64,000 bases of DNA from positions 310,001 to 374,000 of the forward strand of contig JAHLTZ010000025.1 in assembly GCA_025786725.1 (NCBI GenBank), written 5' to 3'. Numbering within the stretch: the first letter of the stretch is position 1; each line of letters opens with the position of its first letter. The notes below the pieces were generated by a model that saw nothing but the letters and a program-made list of their open reading frames with translations, searched no databases and was not told the origin of the DNA. Both the position numbers and the translations under genes were made by a program. The DNA is from Syncephalis fuscata. Its lineage: Eukaryota > Zoopagomycota > Zoopagomycetes > Zoopagales > Piptocephalidaceae. This document shows positions 33,920-46,411 of the stretch, piece after piece.

Positions 33920-35148
33920 ATGAACTATCGTACCGCTTTTGGCTCTCCAGCAACTGCCCGCTTGGTATGTGCCTATTAATGCCGTCTATACGCTATACAT
34001 ATATTGATTCATAAATCCGTTCGTCTATCTAGATGGCTCGTCCCATGGAGCTCATTGCTGCCAGCTATCGCCATGCACCTATACGCGCTGCTAGCACTCC
34101 AGTACATCTACGCTGCGTTTCCAGCGTGCCACACAGCTTTCCAGCCACAAAGCCTTCTCTAGTACGAGATGAATTTCTTGAACCGCTCAGCACTGAGCAG
34201 CTAGAGAAGATGGATATTGGTTTAACACAGCATCGTGCGCCGTCCTCGGTAAGCGACTGGGTTGCGCTCAAGACCGTAAAGACCATGCGTATATTTGCGG
34301 ATACTTTTTTCCGTAAACGATATCTGCATCGAGCAGTTACGGTAAGCAAACAGTTGAGCGCAAATACAGCCATTTACTAACCTGTTTATAAATTAAAGCT
34401 TGAAACAGTTGCTGCTGTGCCCGGTATGGTTGCTGGCATGCATCGTCATCTTACTAGTTTACGTCGTATGCGACACGATGGTGGATGGATTGGCCATTTG
34501 CTAGCTGAAGCCGAAAACGAGCGGTAAACAATATCACAATTCAACTTTACGTGTATTTAACTTTCATTATTACAGCATGCATTTACTCACTTGGATGAAG
34601 GTGGCTCAGCCAACACTATTGGAGCGTGGTTTAGTTGTCACTATCCAGGTAATTAATCTATTATTAAGTAACGTCCACCTTCTAACATGCTACAGGGAGC
34701 CTTTTTTGCTACTTATTTCACAATCTACTTGCTTGCCCCCAAAACGGCTCATCGGTAAATATCTACTGCTGCAACAAAATGGTTTAATCGACTAACTTAA
34801 ATGTTTTTTAGTATTGTGGGCTACTTGGAAGAAGAGGCAGTTGTTTCCTATACCCAAATGTTAGCACAAATTGATAATGGCCAAATTCCAAATGGACCTG
34901 CACCGCAAATTGCTATTGATTACTGGAATTTGCCTAAAAACGCTACTCTTCGCGACGTCACTTTAGCTATCCGTGCCGATGAAGCAATGCATCGCGATGC
35001 CAATCACGACTTTGCCGATCGTTTAAAAACAGGTCAAGAAAATTTACGCGAATCAACAGAAATCCCAGCACTTAAGGAGGTTCCGTACAAAATTCCAGCC
35101 ACCATTACTATCAATAACTCATCTAAATTATCTAATACTGGAACATAA
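33920..35148 (+). CDS. AOX: Mitochondrial alternative oxidase
   Basis: Cyanide-insensitive ubiquinol oxidase of the mitochondrial inner membrane. Six exons (33920-33964, 34033-34341, 34399-34523, 34576-34648, 34696-34754 and 34812-35148) join in perfect phase to give 315 residues. The N-terminus is Arg/Ala-rich and lacks acidic residues, a typical presequence. Di-iron ligands are visible in EAENERMHL (ExxH), in GYLEEEAV and in [12 protein letters not shown] (second ExxH). Both hydrophobic helices are present ([33 protein letters not shown]). The Met in RADEAMH replaces a usually polar or His residue and is not a ligand. The 3' end converges on the subtilase gene with about 310 bp between stops. 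Confidence 0.95.
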
Positions 35149-35460
35149 GTTACTATCTTCATTGTCATTTTATATTTTCTACAATTCACTAGCTATATAG
35201 GTACTAAAATAAACAGAGGCTATTCAATAAATATGTCATTAGCAATAATGTAAACAGCAAAAAAGCCATTTACCAATTAAATTACATGCATTACCTAGTA
35301 CAAAGATTAAAATTAAAATTTGCACTAGTAAATTTTTGTTACATAGCAATTCAACAGTTATACAGCCTAGACAAAGAGTATAGAAACAACGTTACTAGCG
35401 TTGATTTGCTCGGTATTAATCGTCTGAGTTTAGCAGCAATTGTAGTATTAGTTTATTAAT
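35149..35460. other. Convergent 3' intergenic interval
   Basis: A 312-bp AT-rich gap between the stops of AOX and the subtilase. It contains AATAAA-like elements on both strands (for example near 35225) and nothing else that I recognise. Confidence 0.5.
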
Positions 35461-36957
35461 CTAATGAAGACTTTCTTTAACATTGTAAAATGCGCGCTCA
35501 ATATTAAGCATACCGGTTTTGTGATATAAACTATATGTAGTAAACTTACTGCTTGTCGTATACACAGACGACGCAGTTTCTTGGAACGCAAGTCTAATAT
35601 TAGCATTGTTTATACGTTTTCCTCCTTTTAGCTGGAGAAATAGAGCAATAGACCCAGCTACATATGCAACAGCACCGGAAATGTCGCTAAACCAACCGTA
35701 TCTATTGATATTATCGATTGTAGTTGTAAAAAGATTGTTACTTGGCGCTAAAATATCTGGATTTACAGGAAAATATGTTTGCATAGTTCCTACTTTTATC
35801 CCGTCTACAATAGAATGATAAGACTCATTTATGTTTCCATTTTCACCAGAAAAAACCAGCATACGTTGGTTGTCAGTATGATAAAGTTGGCTGACGTATT
35901 GGCCGTCATTTTCGCTAAGAATAAATACAGGCACTTTGCACGTTCTTCTAATGCTATCAGGTGCAGTAGTAATGAGTCCTGCTGCATTTGTTTGTTGAAT
36001 AAAGTCTAATAAATCTTTGTCGGCTGTATCCTGGTCTGTAGCTAACACTATTTTTCCTTGTACGGCCTTGCCAATATTGGCACGATCAAGCAATTTTAAA
36101 CTACTAATTGGAACAATACCTACTGCTCCAATATCATAATTCATATTATTACAAGGCGACTGGAATTTAACTCGAATTATGGGTATATTCATTATACGAA
36201 ACCAGTGCGACATATAGTAGGGTAAATTTGCACCACCAACAGAAATCACTGGCAGACGAGAATATGAAAAATATGATTGTTTTTCAAAGTTGTAATTATT
36301 GCTACTTGCGGATACAATCAAATTGATGTTACTATTGGCTGCTTCTATAATTTGCTCTCGCAATTCATGAGCAAATGCATCTACAATGGCAATTTCCGGC
36401 AATGTGATAACATCCATTTTGTGCTCTATTGCTTTTTTTAAAGCTTGTAAAACAACAGAAGTTGAAGTTGGGCCAGTGCATCCAAAGACGCGATAAATAC
36501 CAAGTTCCACATCTGATGCAATACCAACAAATGACTTAGTCTTTGCTGCAATAATTCCAGCAAGCTTGGTCCCATGACCGTTGCACTTGTCAAGTACGTT
36601 CGCACTTTCTTGCTGACGATTTCTACCGTTAAAATCATTGCCTACAAAGTCATATCCGAATTTAATAATAGATGTCTGAGTAAGAGGATTTGTAAAGGCG
36701 TAGTGATTATAATCAATTCCACTATCAATAATGCCAACTTTAATTCCTTGCCCATGGCTAGTATATTTTGAATGAAATGAATCTATTCCAGTAGCTTTGT
36801 AATAAGGTGTTACATTAAACTGTTTTCCAGTGATTTGGGAAATATAAAGCGGTGCTTCAAGCGAATTAGTGATTCGATAATCATCAGTCTGAGCTACAGT
36901 GCGATGTATTGCACACAAAAATAGCGTATACGCTATTAAAGTTTTCTGTATAGCCAT
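35461..36957 (-). CDS. Secreted subtilisin-like serine protease (S8), divergent Ser motif
   Basis: A 498-residue intronless protein with a signal peptide (AIQKTLIAYTLFLCAIHRTVAQ). The catalytic Asp is in VGIIDSGIDYNH, and the His in CNGHGTKLAGIIAA. The Ser region reads DISGAVAYVAGSIAL, which aligns with GTSMATPYVAG, so the Ser seems kept while its neighbours are changed. The oxyanion-hole Asn may be in SASSNN. An insert of about 130 residues between His and Ser regions resembles a PA-like domain (GKIVLATDQDT, AAGLITTAPDS), as in Vpr-type minor extracellular proteases. No I9 prodomain of normal length is present: the Asp motif comes at about residue 75. It may be active with altered specificity, or a degenerate relative. 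Confidence 0.8.
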   Translation of the reverse strand: MAIQKTLIAYTLFLCAIHRTVAQTDDYRITNSLEAPLYISQITGKQFNVTPYYKATGIDSFHSKYTSHGQGIKVGIIDSGIDYNHYAFTNPLTQTSIIKFGYDFVGNDFNGRNRQQESANVLDKCNGHGTKLAGIIAAKTKSFVGIASDVELGIYRVFGCTGPTSTSVVLQALKKAIEHKMDVITLPEIAIVDAFAHELREQIIEAANSNINLIVSASSNNYNFEKQSYFSYSRLPVISVGGANLPYYMSHWFRIMNIPIIRVKFQSPCNNMNYDIGAVGIVPISSLKLLDRANIGKAVQGKIVLATDQDTADKDLLDFIQQTNAAGLITTAPDSIRRTCKVPVFILSENDGQYVSQLYHTDNQRMLVFSGENGNINESYHSIVDGIKVGTMQTYFPVNPDILAPSNNLFTTTIDNINRYGWFSDISGAVAYVAGSIALFLQLKGGKRINNANIRLAFQETASSVYTTSSKFTTYSLYHKTGMLNIERAFYNVKESLH

Positions 36958-38375
36958 AGTATTGGTAGGTTCTAAAGTAAACTTTTTTGCAAAGCAACTA
37001 TATATATGAAAACGATATACAATAACAAAATGCTTTATTTTTTTGTCAAATATTTATAACTATAAATAGTATTTAGCATATGGGTCATTTCTTCATCGTG
37101 TACCTATTTATAACCTCATTCGAAATAAAGAAATAGTACATATGTTAAATACTATTTATAGTTATAAATGCATTAAAATCTATTTGTAGATTCGGATAAT
37201 GAAAAAACTGATCACTGATAGAAGTAACGGTGAAAATTTATTCAACTATTCCAAATGGAGCAGTCACGTTTTGAATAAATAGTTTTTCCGTTCATTAAAT
37301 TTACCACATTAATCATTTCAAAAAAACTAGAAATAAAAGCGTATATGGCTGCTTTCATTTTATTGTTTATACGCGTAAAAAACATATTTAATTTAATAAA
37401 TTGTAGCTATAATTATATTACCACAAACAATTAAATTACATAAATAAACGTAAGTTTAAGCATCGTTACATTTACTGTAATATCATTATCTTTTATCGCT
37501 TATTTTATACTATGTAGCTTTTATTAATACTTTGTCAGTATTGTAAATACGTAGCACTGTCGCCATTACTAATAGAAATAAATCTTTTTTACTCTATTTT
37601 TTTAGCTTATTGTCAGAATTTATACAATTGCAACCTCTGTCATAGATCTGCTGATTTGAGCTATATTTGGACGTTAAAGCCATTTGATATTGATAATCGC
37701 TATTTTATTAATTGTTATTAAACATCTGACTAAGCTATTTCTTATACTTTTGCTTCTTACTTGGCTGCTTGGCCAATGTTACAGCATCACTTTCTGGTGC
37801 TATAACAATACAACCATTGTAAAAATTACATTTTTATTTCTAATAGTCATGATTGCAGCAAATGCTATAATGTTAGCCTAACACTAAGAGTCTCATGTAT
37901 TGGCTAGTTAATGTTGCTTTGATAATATATTTATTCACTACTATTCATTAGTTATCACAACTTAGCTATGATATGCTCTATAACTTGTATGACGCTAAGT
38001 ATAATTGACATGGTGCAAAACTAGCTATCTCTTTATTGATATTGAATAGCGTTATTACTATATAGTAAACATAGCTAATGGTGGAATCTAAATGCTTTAA
38101 CCATATGCCATTAACACAACATATTAGTTGACTCAACTGTTTATATATTCAAAACTAACAGCTATTTGCCAATCATATAGTTGTAATAGTTGTTTGTTGT
38201 TAGCAACTGATGTTGATATCCGATATATGTATTAATCTCGCTACCATTCATATGTGATATGTTGTCTAATCATATAATGTATTTCCTAATCATGTTATCA
38301 TGACAATATGCCCATAATATTAATATAGTAACAATACCATTTATTCTGTAAACAGTTTATTACCAATTTAATATG
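36958..38375. other. AT-rich intergenic region with a 31-bp inverted repeat
   Basis: About 1.4 kb upstream of the subtilase. It contains the inverted repeat at 37052-37169. Otherwise it is AT-rich, with hydrophobic short frames that lack ATG starts; I call no gene. Confidence 0.5.
37052..37169. repeat. 31-bp inverted repeat, 56-nt spacer
   Basis: The left arm 37052-37082 (starts ATTTATAACTATAAATAG, ends CATATG) is the reverse complement of 37139-37169 with one mismatch in 31. The spacer is 56 nt. It lies about 95 bp upstream of the subtilase start codon and could form a hairpin or cruciform, or be a remnant of a small inverted-repeat element. Confidence 0.85.
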
Positions 38376-39587
38376 ATTTGGTAATCAAATGATAACATTT
38401 AATCATATTCGTGCAATTGAGCCAGGCATTCCTTCTATTGAACATGGAACTGGGTGGTGAATGATATCAGCCATTAAAATATAATAATTTGAATATTGTA
38501 TACCAGCAATAAGAATATGGATAACACTGTTATAAATATCGTTTATTAATTAGTTAATTATACTACGGCAATAATAAATTATGCCAGTTATCGCTCTAAC
38601 ATTATCTAGTGTTTATTATGGTTTTCAATATATATATATTAGCACACATACTAGCATATAGTCTGTAGCAGTCATAACTTTCTAGGCTGTCATAGCTTTA
38701 GTGCTGCATACAGCAGCTTTGGCTCGTCATAGATCGCGACGCAGTCATTGTGTTGGCAGCCGTACATATACATATGTAGTAACCGTGGCAAATTGCACTG
38801 TTGTACTGACGCTGAGAACTTGTTCAGTGACTACACCAGCTGTCCGATCTATCACTATTGCTGGCGTATGCGTACAGAAGCTGCACATGATAACTGCAAA
38901 GACTATATGCTGCCATAATACTGTATACTCTGTTTTGCTATAGATTGCCGCTGCAGATCGTACTGACAGCAGCCTGTACCGTCTCGATAGTAGTAGATCA
39001 CACTGCCCTGTGGAAATAGTAAAGCTGTTGCCAGATGACCTGTAGTGGCGATTTATAACAAAACAGAACACACAACGCTATTTTTGCAGCATATACTCAA
39101 CACAACGCAAAACAAGCCAGAAAGGCACCCACCGTGTCAATAAAGCTGCTAAAAGCAATCACTGAAGTGAAGGAGGTGCTTTGCAAAAAGGTCAGATTAC
39201 AAAAGAGCAAGGCAAGGACATAGTAAACAAGGTGTTTGTGCCTAACTAGTAGCCAGTCAACTACTGACACTATCTATGTAACATATATGGAATGTACAAG
39301 TATACGGTATGGATACATGCTATCAAGTGTAAATAAAGAGAAAGGAAATGTAGTGACGTAGATTGTATGCTGTGTTGTTATATGAGTGGATTTACAAGTC
39401 AATTGACCCCCAGAACACTCATTATTGTAGAACGTGTGTTCAGTATTGATCAGTATATCAAAAAGCTTAATTATGCTAAAAGTCATTTGACCCCCAAAAC
39501 ACTCATTATTATAAACAATTAAAAGCGAACAAATGCATTAAACAATAAAAGTCATTTGGCCCCAAAACTGCTCATTATCATAGAACA
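38376..39587 (-). mobile_element. Dispersed 1.2-kb repeat, copy C (non-autonomous element candidate)
   Basis: Nearly identical to 46412-47620, starting at ATTTGGTAATCAAATGATAA and ending at CTCATTATCATAGAACA. Outside these bounds the two flanks differ, so this is a discrete unit. No real protein is encoded; frames in it start at non-ATG codons and shift between copies. The right end has three related sub-repeats containing AAGTCATTTGACCCC/AAAACACTCATTATT (39390-39587). The left end carries related motifs in inverse orientation (CAAATGATAAC, ATTGAACATGG, GGGTGGTGAATGATA). This fits a non-autonomous element with sub-repeated inverted ends; the class is unknown. Confidence 0.7.
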
Positions 39588-42500
39588 CGATATTATGCTG
39601 ACAACTGTACCGTTAAGCATTAGATTTAGCATATAAGTAATAGTATTTATTGAATGTTGAATAAAATACCTGTAAGCATATCTATTCCAGACTACATTTA
39701 TATATATACTGTTTTAAATTGTACTATTGTATATAGAGTCGATTGTAATGGCATTAATGTATTTGTATTATTTTAGCATCATATAAGCTGTGCTTAGTAT
39801 TTTTAATAAAGTCGATCATCTTATTAAGAATACAAAAAAAGAAATGCAGCTTACATGGCTGCTAAAATAATACAAATACATTAACACAGCACCAACAGCA
39901 GCAGCAATGGTAGCTAGTCACACCTAAATGACCCCCCTATTCCACAATGCCATGACAAGGCTGTCGGGCGATCAAGTTGACCACGACAATGAATGGCCGC
40001 ATCTTCACGGCAAGGTTACACCAATGCAAGGAAGATCTCCGCACTTGAGTGGTGTACGACCCTTGCTGCTAAGCCAGCACAGAGAAAGTCTGGATCAGGT
40101 GGCGAAGCAGCAAAGAATGACACTTTAGTTGCCAAAAGTCATTCTGCTGCTGCTCATTAGTAGTCACACGACTTTATTCCCTAAAGTCAATTAGCTCTTT
40201 TACATTGTGGACTGGCACAAACCGGCCGACAAGGCCATTCATTTGGTGACTAGATGTGAAACTGAAAACACGCATGTCTCCACTCGCCATCTCTTCTCCT
40301 CTTCCTTCTTCTGTTACTGAGTCGATACTGTGCCTCCCTCTATTGCGGGTCCACTTTTCTTCTTCTTCTATCAATTGTATTATTATTACTCGTCATTAAT
40401 AACGCTCTAATAGTCTTATTATCCTACCGTAGTACATTCCATGAATCGTTATTAAGATCTGTACGTTTCTGTTGCATTCAGATGGTCTTTCAATGACTCA
40501 GACGCTTCTCAGTGATCCAGACGTATAGACACTTTAATTTCTTTTTCCCTTGGTTTCGGCGATTATTTGTGTTCCGGTTTCTGTCCATATCGATTCAGTT
40601 TGTATAGGCCATTTCCTGATTGGTCACTGCTTGGCACTTTTCAGTGAAACAAAAAATTCAAAGTGGTTTTCCTTAGTAAACCGTTCGAGTCAGTCAGTCA
40701 CAGTAGTTGTTCACATTACTGAGCACTTACTCACACAGCCTGGTCAAATCATTGACTGTTTTTAATTATTCCGAACGAATATTCTCACCAGATCGATTAC
40801 CTTTCCTAACTTCCTTCAAAACTGCGCCACATCTGTTGCATCAAACCTTCTTTTCCCTTTGGGCTTTTCTTGCTTTCTATTCTGCGTGCGCGCTCTCCGA
40901 CATCGCCGACATCGTCTTCGTCATCATCTACACCATATTGCTTGCATATTGCTTGTGTTCTTTATTTCCTTTTCGTCCGACATCGCCGCTTCAGCCAACT
41001 TGAGCAAAAGGCAGCTGACGTGTCTCCTTGTATCACATCTACTTGTCCAAGTTACTCGAGTGTACTACCATCAGTGCAGGCACCGCAGTAGCAACAGCAA
41101 CGACAGCTACAGTCATCGTAGTTACTGCACCGTTAGCCGTAATAACTACAGTCAAGGTTATACTTACTTGCCACGTGCACTTGCTTTCATTGTATACTTG
41201 TTCATTTAACTGTGCAACAGTCACATTGTATTGGTCCTTACTACCTGTGGCCGATTAATATTTGTTCCTCGTTAACAAGGTAAGATGTTTTCTAATGCAT
41301 GCACTCCCTCTTACATGCATGCGCGAACGCACGTGGATATACGCATGTTCCGAACAATGGCATGCTATGTTGTGTTTACGCATGTCCCCCTGTTTCTATC
41401 ATTTTACCGGCATTGCTACCCAGCTGTATGTAGGTGCTGTACTATTGTGTGTATGGACCTATGTACGCTGTATGTACGCTGTATGTACGCTGTATGTATG
41501 TGTGCATTGTTTGTCTCAATGATAGCATGTCAATGTTTTATCGTTGTTTTGTTATTACTTTTATTGCTGTTGTCGTCATACTTCCTGTTTGGTAGGCTGT
41601 CTTATGCACACAATAGTAGGCTAGCTGTGCTTTGCCTTACTTTGTATTAGACACGGCAGTGTCCCGGCAGCCTGGCGTGTATCAGTGTTGTTTATGACAC
41701 AACTATATTATATTCGCTCATACTCGGCAGTTTTTTCCGATTCAATTAGTCTACCAATCCGTCTATATTCCACGTGCTAATTTCCTCTTTATTGGCTTGT
41801 ACGTAAGTAAATGGGCTAACAATATAGCCATTGCGCATATTGAGGCACTTTGACATGCTTGATGCATGGATGGCGTCGTTTCCCTTAATTCGATGCTCGT
41901 GATTTTCTTGTTTACTATTCGGCTGGACCCTTGGCACTATTGCTGATAGTGCCATCCACGTTCTTGTTGGCAACAAGTTAGCTGCCATACGTTTGCGTGG
42001 GTCGTGCGCAATATGCACAGGCGCTGCAATACCGGCAGCCGTTTATTAGCAAGTAAGAGTATGGATAGCGCATTGTGTGTTCACTTTAAACGACATTGTC
42101 GAATTTAAGAGGGAATGACACTATCCATAACTTATACCGACTAGTAAACCGACTATTGCTACTGTGGTGTCTGTGCGTATTTGTGCACGACCCGCACAAG
42201 TTATGACGACTAGTAGTAACCTTGTCTATTCACTCTTGAATGCATGAAACGCTGGACGGCGCGTTTACGTGCACAACGTGACTTTTGCACTTTTCATGTG
42301 TATCATGATTGTCTCTATGTTTTTTCTAATCTTGCCCGCGTGTCTATGTATCAGCGTTATCTGTTTTTGCCAAGCAAGCGAACAATCGCGCACACTCAAA
42401 TGACCATTGCCAGGTCGACAAAGGCAATAGCTTACAATGCCTCTTTTTTCTTTTTGAATTATGCATTTCTGTTTCTAAACATTTTATTCTTTTGTAGTAT

Positions 42501-42611
42501 CATTGCACGCGTACTAACTATTGTTCTACAGAGTTGTATCTACGTATACCATCCTTATTGGTGGAAAACGACGCCGCAACCTCTGGTCTGCCAGCTATTC
42601 ATTACAGCGGC
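39588..42611. other. Long intergenic or leader region before Zn2Cys6 factor 1
   Basis: About 3 kb. From 40440 on, the plus strand is CT-rich and GC content rises, resembling a long promoter or 5' leader. A run of 11-bp units TATGTACGCTG lies near 41460-41499. A good branch site and acceptor (TACTAAC ... TTCTACAG) end at 42531, 80 bp before the chosen start, so an upstream exon is likely. Open frames of 60-134 codons here show no domains and I leave them out. Confidence 0.5.
41460..41499. repeat. 11-bp tandem repeat (TATGTACGCTG), about 3.5 units
   Basis: Direct tandem units in the leader region upstream of Zn2Cys6 factor 1. Confidence 0.85.
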
Positions 42612-45256
42612 ATGTCAGATAATAAATCGTTGCGTAGTGGCCGCATAGAAGGCAACGCTGCCGCTAATGAACAGCATACGATGCTGTTTAGTGGCGATGT
42701 GGGTGCATCCAACGCGTATAGTATGGATCCAACCGCCGCTTATCGACAGCATTCGTCTGAGCCAGCAGTGGCCGGCGACAATATGCAGCAGTCGCATTAT
42801 TTACCGATGGAGCCACCGATTGGCTCACAACCAGTGCTTGGCTATGGTATGGGGTATGTTCCGTCACAGGCCGGAGGGGAGGGTGCGAACATGTATGGAT
42901 ATGCTGCACAGGTCCCAATGCAGCCAATGATGCAGTCTGGTGACGCCTCGGGATCCTTTGCCAATGTACCGGTCAGCAGTTCATTGTCTCAAGGGCGGAA
43001 TAAGCCAGCCAAGCGTAAACAAGTCAAAAATGCATGTGGTACGTGATCGGCTTGGCATTTAAAATGAATGAAGTTACACTAACTAGCGCTGATCCTTTTT
43101 CGTATCCACAACATTAGTTAATTGTCAAAAAGCATGCAAGAAATGCGACGATGGTAGGCCGTGCCAACGTTGCGTTAAATACAATCTAGTTGATACATGT
43201 GTGAATTCACCACGCAAAGAGCGTAAAAAGGGCGTTAAACGCGGCCCATACAAACGACGACAAAAGGCAGACCACGATAGCGATATTGGTCATGGCTCTA
43301 TTACCGCGGGTGAAGAAGAGAGTGTATTTCCTGGCAGTAGTAAGTACAGTAACATGTATTAATGTTATTTGATATAGTATTTAATACTAATATTTAATAT
43401 TTAATATTTAATACCAATTTAGTGATGGGTACTATGCCAACCGTAGGCATACCAGGTCAGGCCATGCCCACTCAGGATATTTCTTATTATCCCGCTTATT
43501 ATCCGACACAGCAGCCGATGATTTATGATCCGAATCAATTGCCACAAGGTCAGCCAGGCAGCTACTATTACATGTCTGCTCCGCCACCACCTCCGCCACA
43601 TCAATCGCATCAATTACATCCCAGTACAATGAGTGCTGAACAACAGCAACAGCAACAGCAACAGCAACAACAAATGGGTATGCTACCACAGCAGGCACCT
43701 CATCCTGGCTATTACTATCAACAGTATTATCAGGCACCGCCACCACCTATTGCTCAACCGACTCAGCATTCACATACATTTTCATCTAGTGCCATGGGTA
43801 TGCATCAACAAGGACAGATCGGCGGTATACCAAATGCATCAGTCTCACCCAGCGATGGTCAGCCACAGTTGACGACACAACAAGGCAATGATGGCCATTC
43901 ATTTTCACTTTCTGGTGGACTTCAACATACAGCGGCAGTCATGATAGCGCCAGTAATAGCGCTATCGCCAACTATGACTTATAAACGCCGTGATAGCAAG
44001 ATGGATATACTATCCGAGCTATGTACTGCTGTGCTAGATCGTGATAAGCAACGTGATCAGCCAGGTGGTGATAGTGATGCTAGCGTTACTGAAGACGACT
44101 GTCGTCAAGTTGATGAAGCCAAACTATCTACTAATTGGATGGGTACGCGACATGATATATCTAATAATAAGACATTGTTCGATGAATGGAAGCCAATGCA
44201 CGACAACAAAAAGGAAACATGGAATGATCGATGGGATAGACATACAACGCCGCCACCTAGTCCAAAGATGGAAAGCTATCGACGGGCTAGCAGTGCTGAT
44301 ATGTTATGCGAAAAGGATTATGCTGTACAGCGTAATTCATTTTACTCGATAAATCTAGTCATTTACACCGGCATTCGATAAAGTGCCATCTCAATCTTCT
44401 CCTTCTGATCATGGTTATCGCCGTCGCCGTCCCAGTACATTGCCGCCACTTGTTGGTCTAAATGCACTCGGTATTATGACACCTGAACATTCGCCAAGAC
44501 ATGAAAGCTTTCCTGGATGGCAGCATCTTTAAACGACGTGCAACCAGCATCGTCTAGTGATGACGACACTACAATGTGGCCATCTAGACAACAAGATAAT
44601 ACAGATGACACTTCGCCTTTATTACCTTCTAATTGGCCACATCTACTACCGGCACCTAATCAATCTGGATCGCTATCACAGCCAGATAAAGTATTAGATG
44701 CTTTATTGCCGCAACGTCGACTATCAGCACCTGAAATATGCACTCAAGCCAAGGACAGTATTGAATTGCGGCGCTATTCAGATACAATGAAAGATTGCAA
44801 GGCAAGTGGCTGGCTTAAACAACAGGAATTGCTTAAAACACTGGATGATACATTGACAACGCCGTCTAATCAACAAAAGTCTACAGCTAACGATAAGACT
44901 GAATCTACGGCAATGAATCCAGTTATCGAACAACAGCCACAACTAATGAACAACACAGCACTTCTACTTAATGAATCAAGATGGAACAGGAAGTGCCATC
45001 ATTGACAGCATCTATTTCTTTAACTCATAGTAATAGTAATAACAATACCACTAATGAGAATAATAATAACACTGATCTACCTATGACAGCAACGGCAACG
45101 ATTGAGAATGGCCACTCGTCAGTATCCAACGCTAATTCTACTGCTCTGGTCAACAAGATGGATTATGAAGAAGAAGAAGGAGAGATTAGCGATATGAATA
45201 GTAATAATATTGACCACGACGACAATAATGACCATCATTCTGTGTTTAACTTTTAA
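42612..45256 (+). CDS. Zn2Cys6 transcription factor 1 (Gln-rich), two apparent -1 frameshifts
   Basis: Fungal binuclear zinc cluster regulator. Exons: 42612-43038, 43118-43339, 43423-44324, then 44359 onward after a very short 34-nt intron. The zinc cluster is split by the first intron (phase 1, after ACG|TT): CVNCQKACKKCDDGRPCQRC, ending with Cys eight residues later, followed by the basic linker KERKKGVKRGPYKRR. Downstream are Pro/Gln-rich segments, including a CAG-encoded poly-Gln at 43639-43672. The frame breaks at 44519-44520 and 44983-44984; in both, one extra G in TGG restores the frame, extending the protein to 45256 with Asn-rich and acidic sequence. The open frame continues upstream of 42612 to an acceptor at 42531, so the N-terminus may be longer. 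Target genes are unknown. Confidence 0.75.
43639..43672 (+). repeat. CAG/CAA repeat encoding poly-Gln
   Basis: An uninterrupted run of Gln codons inside Zn2Cys6 factor 1. Confidence 0.95.
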
Positions 45257-46411
45257 TCACAGCCATTCTTATCATTGCCTGGCTACTTTAGCTGGTTTTG
45301 TATGTTTTTTGTTTGTTTGTTTGCTTAGTTCTCCTCGCCACCTCGATAGATATACTGTACTCTTTTTGTTTCCCGTACTTACGCGCCTTTCCGACTTTCT
45401 ACACACCCACCCATCCATTATTGCTTAATAACTGCGCCTTCGCAAACATGTTCACTTTGACACACTATAAGCTTACCCATCATATTACATCACATCATCC
45501 CACGAGTAATTCCATTACAAGCACGAACTGGACGGATTTACCCTCCCTATTGTTTGTCGGATCCGTTTTATCATTACATATTAACTTCGATGCTGCGAGG
45601 AATAAATTTTGTTTTTGTTATAATCAATTATATGAATAATAGTGCTATTATTAAAGGATCATGGTTTAGTTAGAACCATTACATAAGTGTTTGTTTTTGT
45701 TATAAATACTATAATTTAGATGGACAAGCTATTGCTTATTAATAGTTTAGTGTGATTGGGGGCCAAAGGCTATTTTTAATAACATTCGCGTAGTTGAACT
45801 ACATTTTTGTTCTATTGAACATGGGGACAAGTGGTGAGTTTTATTTAATCATCACATTATTACATTTATTGGATTTGGTGGTCAAATGACTATTTTAATA
45901 ACGCCCAATCTATTAAACATGACGGTGGGTGGTGAGTGACATTAATATCAAATACTCATTGTAGATTTATATCCAATATGCATATATCCATCATTTACCT
46001 ATATTATTGCCATTCTGTCCCACACTACTATGTATCATTCTACATACACTAGACACATCTATTATTTATATGTTCATTAACTTTACTTATTCCACTCATT
46101 GCGTTGTATGTACCATACTTTAACATTGTGCTATATACTTTCTTACCGTACACTTATCATTTATATATTATCTATACTCGTCTAGCCCTCCTCTATCCAA
46201 TATTAATTTTATTTTTGTTCTAGCTCTATTCATATCATTATATTAATCTACATTATAATGAATACTTTCCATTCATAGCTGCTGTCTAATTGATAATAGC
46301 TTTATTAATTTTAATATCTGTTCATTAAATCAATATAATATATACTAGTTAGTTTATTTATTTATTTGTTTTTTAGTTATAATTATTAATGATTATCAGT
46401 GATTCGGTGCA
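45257..46411. other. 3' flank and sub-repeat array adjoining repeat copy D
   Basis: No gene was seen. Two related motifs occur at 45748-45840 and 45880-45945 (GGGGGCCAAAGGCTATTTTTAATAACAT..., GGTGGTCAAATGACTATTTTAATAACGC...), each followed by an AACATGG...GTGGTGAGT block. They resemble, in inverse orientation, the sub-repeats at the right end of copies C and D. Confidence 0.6.

Noticed and set aside
38701-38943. 80-codon frame shared by repeats C and D
   Set aside because: It begins with GTG, and a single-base difference shifts the frame in copy D; no protein features.
40707-41650. Several overlapping plus-strand frames of 70-121 codons
   Set aside because: They occupy all frames of one CT-rich stretch, which suggests low stop density rather than coding.
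41746-42018. Minus-strand 90-codon frame in the factor 1 leader
   Set aside because: Non-ATG start, no domain, no splice context.
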